64,000 nt of DNA from Antedon mediterranea (taxonomy: Eukaryota; Echinodermata; Crinoidea; Comatulida; Antedonidae): the NCBI RefSeq assembly GCF_964355755.1, contig NC_092672.1, positions 16,056,501-16,120,500 on the forward strand, read 5' to 3'. Position numbers and translations under genes: made by a program. Every line of letters begins with the position of its first letter. Positions within the stretch are counted from its first letter, which is position 1. The notes under the pieces were generated by a model that was not told the DNA's origin, did not search any database, and saw nothing but the letters and a program-made list of their open reading frames with translations. Positions 55,930 through 64,000 of the stretch are shown in pieces.

Positions 55930-56727
55930 CTGAAAAAAATATTATACTTTCATCATTGAGAATAAAACAAAATATACAGTACCATCCCGAAAACTATACC
56001 AACACTTTTTTTTCACGGAGGAATTTCAGACAAACGCAGTATAATTGGAAAAATAACTAAACTACGTAATTGTGATATTTGATTTAAGCAAACATTTTAG
56101 CTTGAAACATCATTTTATTTTCAATTAGAATGTCCTTTTTACTACACAAATTTCAATAAAAAATGGAAATAGTTTGATAAAGTATGTGGTATCGCTATCA
56201 TGCAATGCAGGCTGCAGAAATATTTCATGTATACGTACATCATGTCTCAAAATCGGCTGCCCGTTTCTTCTACGTAGGCCTAACTATAAACTGGATTCAG
56301 CATGTATAAAGTATGTGATAAACACTTTTCCTATAATTAAACATTCTAGATGATTGTATTAAGCTATATGCCTACATCTTTTAGAATATGTAATATTAAT
56401 CTATAATATAGATGTTTCACAGAGCTATAAATTCATGGTTTAACATACCGTATATACATATTATGATAGGCTAAACGTGCCAATAATTAAAAAAAAACAT
56501 TTGCCAAAAGAGCCTGCAAACTACAATTAACTATTTTAAACATTCTGATAAATCATGCACAATCATTAAATTTAAACTAAATGAATGTAGGACAATAATC
56601 GCCCGGACAACCACCAGGACAAAAAAAATCTGTATTTCATTTTTCATTTCATTTTATTGTTCCACATAAATATGACAAGACAAAGAAAAAAAAAGAATTT
56701 AAAAAACCTGTTATATATTATAAATGG

Positions 56728-56763
<36 letters not shown>

Positions 56764-57460
56764 CCAAAGGCAAATTACTGAAAAAATGACAATGCTGTGG
56801 GTATCAGTGGCTGGATCTCAATGGAGATACCAAAAATAAAAGCGAAAAGCTAAATCAAAACGAGAAGTAAAACAGCCAGAAAAGTTAGCAGAGCTTTCGG
56901 ACAACACTAGCCCTTCATCTTTGTAATAATGTAGACACTCTGTATTCTTTTTTCTGAAATAAAAGATGAAAAAAAAAATACCAACCCATTATGGACTGTA
57001 CCATTCTTAGAGGTGTATGACAATATTAGGCGTTTGCTTTAAAAAAAAATAAATCTCTACAATAGAATGAGATTATATTGTTAATTCCTATTATATGCCT
57101 GAACTTTATTTAGTAGGGTGTTTACAGTGAATTTCAGTTGCAGTTCAATTTGCAGTATAATAGTAAAATAACTTTCTTATTTTCATAAAATATTTATAAT
57201 TATAAACAATATAGCTAAATACATGTACAGACGTATCACAAATAAAACAATAAATGAACATGCACTAATACCATTATGACACATCGAATCAATGGGAGAA
57301 GTCAGGAAGAAATAAAACAATCTTAAATTATTTTCATGTACATAATATACAGTACATATATGTACAGTATTAATATATATGTATTTTGATTATTCGTTTT
57401 AATTTAAGATTATATAAATGCAAAGAGTAATTTTTATTATTTTTTTGCCTTTATGATATT
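55930..57460 (-). other. Upstream intron sequence, microsatellite only
   Basis: AT-rich. A (TA)n run lies at about 56730-56760, bounded by GGATT and AATCC. No upstream SGSM exon or repeat was recognised. Confidence 0.45.
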
Positions 57461-57466
57461 GCCTTT

Positions 57467-57935
57467 ATTAGTTATCCGCACTCAGCGGATAACTCCTTGT
57501 AACTGTCCTGTTTCATCATCTTTTTTTTTTTTTTCTGTATTATTCTTCTTTCTTTCTGTCATTTTTGTGCAGAGCGTATCTCTAAAACGTATAAAGTTAA
57601 CATTTTATAACTTTGTCAACATATGGGCAATCACGTGAAGTTGTGCTTTCCTATTTTTGAATGACGTCAGAGTTGCGCAACATGACTTACGCGCGTTTTT
57701 ATGAATTTCGCGTATTTAACATAGATCGAAAACCATATAACAATTTAAATTGAAACTTAGCAAAAGTCTAATTTATATCGTGTGCTAACGTTTTGTGCAC
57801 TAAAAATGGCATGTTGTACACGAAGTTACGCGCGCACGCGCGTTTAAAATTTTCAAAATGCGAAAAATCAATTTCTAATCAACTTTCTACGTGTTAACCT
57901 TATGATTTCTTTATTTATTCAGCGGATAACGCCTT
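57467..57935 (-). mobile_element. Helitron-like repeat, inverted copy
   Basis: Begins with ATTAG (reverse complement of CTAAT, 57467-57471) and the hairpin AGTTATCCGC/GCGGATAACT (57470-57494), then ACTCCTTGT. Reversed, it matches 49840-50062, including the GACGTCA/GTTGCGCAACATGACTTACG block (57664-57695). A half hairpin (GCGGATAACGCCTTGT) recurs at 57922. Confidence 0.55.
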
Positions 57936-59320
57936 GTATTCGTCCTGGATCTTTTTGGTTATTTGGTTATATTATTCTCGAATACACAGTACCGTAATTT
58001 CAGCGTAACAAAACTGGCGATTTCAAATACCGCAGGACTATAATACATTGTCGTTTACAGAAACGAATAAATAGACACGATGTTTTATGTAGTCAACTAA
58101 AATTAGCACCCTGGGAATTACTTCCGAAGGAGAAACTTATCACAAAATGAGTCCAGATTTTTTATTTGGACTCATTTAAAGAAACCCAATTTGTGTTTTG
58201 TATGTAACATTAGGATTGAGGGATGGGAAAGCGGATAAGTACACAGAGGAACAATTTTTAAATATATTCTTTATCCACTCAGTAACGAAATATTTTTTTC
58301 ATGTTTTTTAGGCCTATAAATAATATACCTCTAAATACAGTAAAACATTTGCGATTTAATACTTTGTTAAAACTGTCACTGTCATAATCGATTGAAATAT
58401 TAAAGTACATGTCACGATACACCACTACGACGTTTATATTTTTGGTAATTATTAATTAATATAAACGTTGAGAACGAACTGTCAGTATAAAGTTTATTTG
58501 TATATAATAATGTGTTTATATATCTAACAGTAGAGCCTATCCACAATCTCAGTAATAAAGTTTATTTGTATATATTTTTATAATTACATCTAACAGTATA
58601 CGAACATTCACAGTAAGAAATGTTCGATTCAAATGAGGACCAAAAATAGTTGGTATTTACAGTATTGTCAAAGTATTGCAAGTTTATTCTCAAAGGGCCC
58701 ATATATTTACCTACCGTATGTGTTAAACCAAGGGCTCATAAATTTACCTACTTGTGTTAAACCAAACTCTGGCAGACTGAGAGATTGGGATGTTCCATTC
58801 ATCGCAAATCAATACATTTGTATAATCGTATATTAAATCTATCAAAATAGTATTTTTTTAAAGAAAATCGGCCTGTCTTCAACATTATGATGCTGTACTC
58901 GAGCTGTTCAACCGGTTTTCAGCGATTAAAAACAATTATCGTAGGAGGAGATAGGAAAATGCGAAGCATCCTCGCATTATTGTATGCGGGTATTTTTCAA
59001 GATGGACATGCATTAGACAGTGTATACCACGATCGGAAAACACCCCTATTTGGAGCAAATCGTTGAACCTAAATTCGTTTTAATCGTCAATAACTAATTA
59101 TCGAACTCAATTTAATTAGTAAACAGGGTTGCATCAGGTGGTTAAAATCAGTATCGAAAGTACGAACCAACTTTATATACCATCGAGTAAACATTCTAGA
59201 AATAACGCGCGATTTACCGAATTTTGCCCTTACGTAAATTTATATATAGATGACGAAGCTGGTACTGTACTTAGTAGACCGACTAGGCCTAGATAAATAT
59301 AACTATTTATTTTTTTAAAG
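57936..59320. other. No gene recognised
   Basis: AT-rich, with a short duplicated phrase AGTTTATTTGTATATA at about 58490 and 58560 and no supported exon or element. Confidence 0.4.
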
Positions 59321-59324
59321 AAAA

Positions 59325-59625
59325 TTGCGTCCGGTTACCAAGTGGTGCCTAGGTTGGGCGCTTCCGATGATCTCCTTCCGGATATCCTTGTCACGTATTC
59401 CACAAACTATTCGATCGCGTATAGTCTTTTCTTTAAGATTTCCAAACGCACATTTTGAAAATCTTCCCCTTGCTGTTGGTTTGTTGTATGGAATTGGTAA
59501 AGCTCGAAAATTACATTTGACTGGCCATGCAGTATGCTTACAAAACTTTTATAATCTCGTCAATGTTCTGTGTGCTTGCCTCACTGACGAAAGAAAATCT
59601 CTTTTGTAATTCGAGAACATTAGCC
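59325..59625 (-). pseudogene. Ty3/gypsy-type gag fragment
   Basis: On the minus strand, broken frames give QKRFSFVSEASTQNIDE, a FHTTNQQQGEDFQ-type stretch, and KCAFGNLKEKTIRDRIVCG with IRDKDIRKEI. C-F-L-IRDRIVCGIRD is the conserved end of gypsy-type gag in marine invertebrates. Stops and frameshifts separate the parts; no protease or RT follows. The 94-codon plus-strand frame is a shadow of it. Confidence 0.75.
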
Positions 59626-59649
59626 CCTTTAGTCCCACAGATCCCGGAA

Positions 59650-60060
59650 CACAATCCAGTTAGATTTGGGATCTCCAGTCAATTTAATTTAATTTAATAT
59701 AAAGGCTACCGTATTTGCCTACTTTACTGAACAGCATGCAGGTTGTCACTAGCTAGGCCTTGCCTAGACTTTTGAGGCCAGGCTAGCAGGCCTAGCAAGA
59801 TGTGAGGCCTAACTAGAAAAGTATAGTACTGTATATACAGGATGCGATGTTTAAATAAAGTGTAAAATATCAATGTTCTTGTATTTTCTATCTGCTTAAA
59901 TGCACGTGCATAGCTTGTCTCAAACACACAGCAGAATTCCTCACACACATATAGCCATAGCGTTGTTGTTAAATTTCCCCTTAATGTAAGTAAATGATGA
60001 CGTCATCGGTTATTTTAAGCGTACGTAAAATCCAGGGATCGTAAAATCCAGGGAACGTCT
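59650..60060 (-). mobile_element. pogo-like element fragment, inverted copy
   Basis: The reverse complement of 59720-60060 matches the interior of the pogo-like element at 11525-11860. Landmarks are TTTTACGTACGCTTAAAATA, GATGACGTCATCAT, ACTTTATTTAAACATCG and TAGTTAGG.CTCACATCTTGCT. It also shows the repeated ATTTTACG.(A/T)CCCTGG sub-terminal motif. Ends are not resolved; no hairpin element or MITE is present in this copy. Confidence 0.65.
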
Positions 60061-60255
60061 AGTTGTTGAATTAGCAAACCTGAAATTCGATACTGAATTA
60101 AGTTTTGAATACATGCGGCAAAAGCAAATCAAAGTCTCACTACACCACTGATCCAATACATTCAGTAACCAGATCCTGATACATCACCAACTGCCACAAA
60201 AAGTGCCAAGCTCACTTCAAATGTCATCCACATATCGTCAATCTGAACCACATGA

Positions 60256-60528
60256 ATGACCCTCGGAAGGGGATTAAAGGCCCAGAAATTAAAAATTTGT
60301 CAAAGCTACCATAAACCTGATTATGATACAGGGATAAAACGAATGGTAGTGAAAGAATACAGAACAAGCGAGTCGAATTATGTTACAACTGTCAGATGTA
60401 GGTTTACATTTGAAGACCTGTTAGAGATGTTTGTCAAATTTATTTATGAAAGATTGATCATCAAGGATATCAAGTGGTTGCAAGCACATTTAAACATGGA
60501 ATTTACATACTTGGAGGATCTAAATTGA
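60256..60528 (+). CDS. Unassigned 90-codon open frame
   Basis: The encoded peptide includes KRMVVKEYRTSESNYVTT, CRFTFEDLLEMFVKFIYERL and KWLQAHLNMEFTYLEDLN. Composition is protein-like (balanced, with an amphipathic helix in the second half), unlike most frames in this AT-rich window. However, no family is recognised and there is no clear start context or splice evidence. It could be a fragment of an element ORF beside the gypsy/pogo remnants, or an exon of an unknown gene. Confidence 0.25.
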   Translation: MTLGRGLKAQKLKICQSYHKPDYDTGIKRMVVKEYRTSESNYVTTVRCRFTFEDLLEMFVKFIYERLIIKDIKWLQAHLNMEFTYLEDLN

Positions 60529-60599
60529 TATCGCTGCTAATGCGCTAAGTAGAAGTTCGCATTACGTCATGGGACGGATTAAAATTAAAGATGGAATTC

Positions 60600-63500
60600 A
60601 GAAAGATCAATACATTATTCGATTGGCAGTTCAATACTCATTTGTCCCATAAATGGAGTCGTCAAAACGCTTATAGTCTGAGAGATGAGTCGATTTAGTG
60701 CACATATTTTACCATTGGTCTTGTGTGAGACATATTTTGGTACATCTGAAACCCAATTCTTAAGTAATGCACTTTCTGGTCAGAGGTCAATGACATATTT
60801 CTTCACGCAATTTTACCAATATCTTTATTTTATGGCACAGTATTTGATGAAATGCTTTGAAATTGTTTTGGAATTAGGCTCAATGTAAAGTCTATGAATC
60901 ATACTACACATTAATTATCATTAAAAGTCATTTGAATCATTATTTTACAAAATATATGGAAAATAATCTAATTTTTCTATTTTTTTATTTTAATGAATAA
61001 CAAATATTTTTGTAAAATATGCTTTATTTATTTTCAAACAACTTTTAAAAACTGCCCTAACTATATGGGAGTGGGTATCAAAAAGAAATTTTAAATTGCG
61101 TTACAATTAGAGCTTTTATATGTAAAATACTGATTTTATTCATTTTTGGGTAAAAATCGCAAAAAAAAAATGCTATCTCATAAACTACTTGTAGCAGAAT
61201 GCTAAATCATACATTAAATGAAAGCCAATGATAATGTTTATATTCACTGTAATAACATTTTTTGTCACAAATTTATCATTGTCCAGTATTTATTTAGTAA
61301 CTAGTGGTATTTAAGAGAGGTTGACTTCAAATATCAACCTATTTCATTAAAAAAGTGGCCAAATGCCAAAAAATGGATTTTCTTCATACTTTGGTAGTTA
61401 ATCACACTTTAGGTAAATATAACAGAACTGAAATATTTTTGGAAAAAAAATGGTTGCCATGGTAACAGGTGTGTGATTTTCCCCCAAAAAATTCACAAAT
61501 TTTACCATTTTGGAATGTGAATTTTGCCCTTAATTAGATATGGTATGAAAAAGAATTTGTGAATTGTTTTGTGAAATCTTTTTGTACCAATCTTGCTCTA
61601 ATGTAAAGGCTGGTTTCCTGTCTGACGTAATAGTCAGTATTTCCATATACCTCCATGGTATTTCTAACGTCAGTTACGATTGTTACATCGTTTTTTCGTA
61701 AGAAACCAACATTTGACAGAAAACCGTTTACGAAAATATTTTGGTTAATTTGCATAATCAAGTACGGTACATAAATGAAACCAAGTGTTAACTCCTGTAC
61801 CTAGTCTGCTTAAGAAAGTCACTAATTAGCGCTAATTAACATTTTAATAAGCATGATCGAGTACATTGATGAAACATTAGAACGTACAATTAAAAGTACG
61901 TTAAACCAACTAAAAAAATTCTTAAGAGAAGGTCAAAGGTCAATATATGTCCCACCTAGACTTAATTAACATAATGAGTACACATGTGAAACCAATGCTA
62001 AAATGTTTATTTTTAGAGTCTAATTAAAAATCCGTCATTCTTAAAGGAGGGTTCCGGGTTTAAAATGAATAGTAAAAAATATAAAATATATTTGTTTGTC
62101 TCTTGAACGGTAACAGTTTCAATTTATATAAGCGCCCAGTGAAGCAGAACGAAGTGCAGCTAAGGCAAAATCACACTGTGGTTACAGAATAGGACATTCG
62201 TGAAATGGTCAATCTTCTGACGACTCGTTATCATTAACCATATCAATTACTTTTGTAGAAGTATACCTATCTGATGTAATTTTAGTCGGTCTTCCCATTT
62301 ATAAAGTCAATTTTCTATGAAAATTCATCACAATTGTGTAAAATCATTTGGAGATTCAGTTTACGTTTTCCGATTTTCGCACTGACTTAGGGAAAAGCCT
62401 TCAAAATCAATGAAGCATAACGTATACTGTACATTCCTGCTGAGGAGCGAGGCAACGATACACATGCTCTCTGCCCATGCCTGGCATCGTCACGTGATAA
62501 GCAGATACAGTATACAATACCAAACTGGTCGGGTCAAGTATACCCCGTCTATAATCACAACATGAACGATCATGGATTAAAGAATAGAAGGATATGCATC
62601 GACGTGAGATCAAGGGTTCCTTGACTCTCGCCGACAGACCGCGGACCGCCCACAATCAGTTTAATTAACCGCATGGTAACAACGAAACGGTCGCGTGCCT
62701 AATATATTGTTTACTGCACATGTGCAACGATATTTAACCTTGTTGGCTACGCTTCTTTCGCGCGTTCTTTGGTGGCATGATGTTTTAGCGCTACTTAGCA
62801 ACAATGGTGATGAACAATTTATACGACGACGAATTTAGTTATAACCTTTCTGATGAGGAATTGTAGATGCTATAATTGTAATTAGTATAGGTTTCTGCCG
62901 CGATTGATCTACGCTAATGTTTTTATGACATTAAAGTAGCATTTTATGACCTGTAGTAGCCCTACATCTGAGACAATAACTATTTGTTGTCTCAGCCTAC
63001 ATGTAAAATTACAAAATCAGCAAGGATACTAGGCCTTCTAGGCTTACTAGTAAACCATATGATTTGCCGACATTGATACTGCCTAGGTAGGCCTAGGCTA
63101 ATCTTAAGTGTAGTAGATACAACGTGTAATCATGATCTATATACTCACCGTTGTCTTACTTCTTGTGTGAATAAAAATAGGTACTTCGAACGTTTGTTCG
63201 TAATTAAGTTTGCCCTGCGTGTACTTTTCAAAACGACCGCTAGGTAACGAATCGCAACTATACATAGCCAGCCAATCCCAGATCAGGGATCGCTGTTTTC
63301 ATTCAATTAGACCCGGTGATTGGATGTGATGTGGATGACATAACCACTAGCCAATCACCAGGCACTACCATTTAAATATAATCACATCGATAATTAAAGA
63401 GATTTATGAAGAAACCACTGCTTAGCCATATATTAAAAACACGATTGTTGTATGGGTGAATACCGGCCACGCAAACAACATACATGGTCAAATGCATAAT

Positions 63501-64000
63501 TTAATATTCTATAGATTAACGCAATTTTTAATGACAGAAGATGGCAGGCAAATAATGATAATTCAAATATAAAAATTTTTTATTAACATTACCAACTACT
63601 TAAAATTACCAGTCGTAAGAAAGTGAACTTTTCGTAGTCCGATTGTGATCGGAAACTAAAACAGAATTATTCAGCAATATATTTTTGTTCAATAGAACAT
63701 TCAGACTGCGCATACGATTTCTACATGGTTACGTTTTGGTCTAAAAAAATTTAACAGTTGATTCGCAGCGTTTTACAGAGGGCCGCGGTTAGAGACACGG
63801 AGTTCAATGAACGTGTTTGTTTGATTGGCAGCAGTGCTTTAGTATAGGCAAGCGCGTTGTAAAATCGTTTGATGTCACCGTCGATGCATATCCTTCTATT
63901 CTTTAATCCATGGAACGATGTACAGTATTTGATTGAAGGTCGACTCGACCTACCGGAATGGTATAGATAATATAGCTCGAATGAGAGAGTTGGAATATTT
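60600..64000. other. No gene or known element recognised
   Basis: AT-rich up to about 62000, with an exact AGGTCAAAGGTCA at 61930-61942. From about 62100 onward CG dinucleotides and unique-looking sequence increase, and TAGGCCTA motifs occur near 63080-63100. No exon of the SGSM-like gene, RNA gene or transposon was supported here. It could contain regulatory or untranslated sequence of a gene beyond the window. Confidence 0.35.

Noticed and set aside
59325-59609. 94-codon plus-strand frame
   Set aside because: Reverse strand carries recognisable gypsy gag wording; this frame is its shadow.
55930-64000. Search for RUN-domain and first PH-like exons
   Set aside because: No exon with family wording and splice sites was seen; not reported.
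1-64000. CRISPR arrays, operons, bacterial promoters, ribosome binding sites
   Set aside because: Intron-containing animal DNA; none expected or seen. Direct repeats here are transposon-derived.

Overview
This is a eukaryotic, AT-rich, intron- and transposon-dominated window from an animal genome. The only host gene I can support is a split gene on the minus strand. Its product resembles vertebrate SGSM1/SGSM2 (small G protein signaling modulator: RUN + PH-like RUTBC + TBC RabGAP). Penelope, BEL/Pao, CR1/L2-like and RTE-like retroelements, Harbinger-, pogo-, piggyBac- and hAT-like DNA elements, and very frequent TAGGCCTA palindromes suggest a marine invertebrate deuterostome such as an echinoderm or hemichordate. 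That placement is an inference with modest confidence.

Host gene: nine coding exons were read out by hand with splice sites and matching phases: 55621-55929, 39214-39414, 38200-38336, 31453-31521, 30445-31212, 21878-22085, 16960-17069, 16573-16669 and 14229-14396. Together they give 2067 nt. The 5' part (RUN domain) and the last short exon were not found and probably lie outside the window. Both RabGAP catalytic fingers (IxxDxxR and YxQ) are present. Introns range from 240 bp to about 16 kb, and essentially all other content sits in or beside them.

Layout: 1-4.0 kb holds tandem repeats and a fold-back element. 4.0-10.8 kb is a fragment plus a near-complete copy of an unfamiliar long-terminal-inverted-repeat element (called LTIR-A here), interrupted by a second long-TIR element with TTAA target duplications (6661-9958). 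10.85-13.28 kb is a pogo-like element carrying a TTAA MITE and a large hairpin element. 13.3-13.8 kb is duplicated at 40.5-41.8 kb. 18.7-21.4 kb is an RTE-like pol split by an open CR1/L2-like pol. 22.3-26.8 kb is a Penelope-like element split by a 2.8 kb non-LTR element. 26.8-28.1 kb has hAT and RTE remnants. 31.6-38.15 kb is a decayed BEL/Pao element with a rearranged third LTR. 40.2-41.6 kb has more MITEs. 42.5-43.4 kb has an AGACGCGTCT palindrome cluster and a candidate small membrane-protein exon. 44.5-45.3 kb is another fold-back. 47.2-50.1 kb and 54.95-55.5 kb hold CRE-rich repeats ending in Helitron-like hairpins. A full LTIR-A copy lies at 50338-54951 with a Harbinger-like insert. 57.5-60.1 kb holds further Helitron-like, gypsy gag and pogo-like remnants. 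60.6-64 kb shows nothing recognisable.

The most unusual content is the LTIR-A family: arms of about 1.1 kb, a central coding-like module seen in three copies with no recognisable transposase, arms built from repeats that carry nuclear-receptor DR1-type motifs, and insertion sites that can be verified against empty paralogous copies inside the same window.
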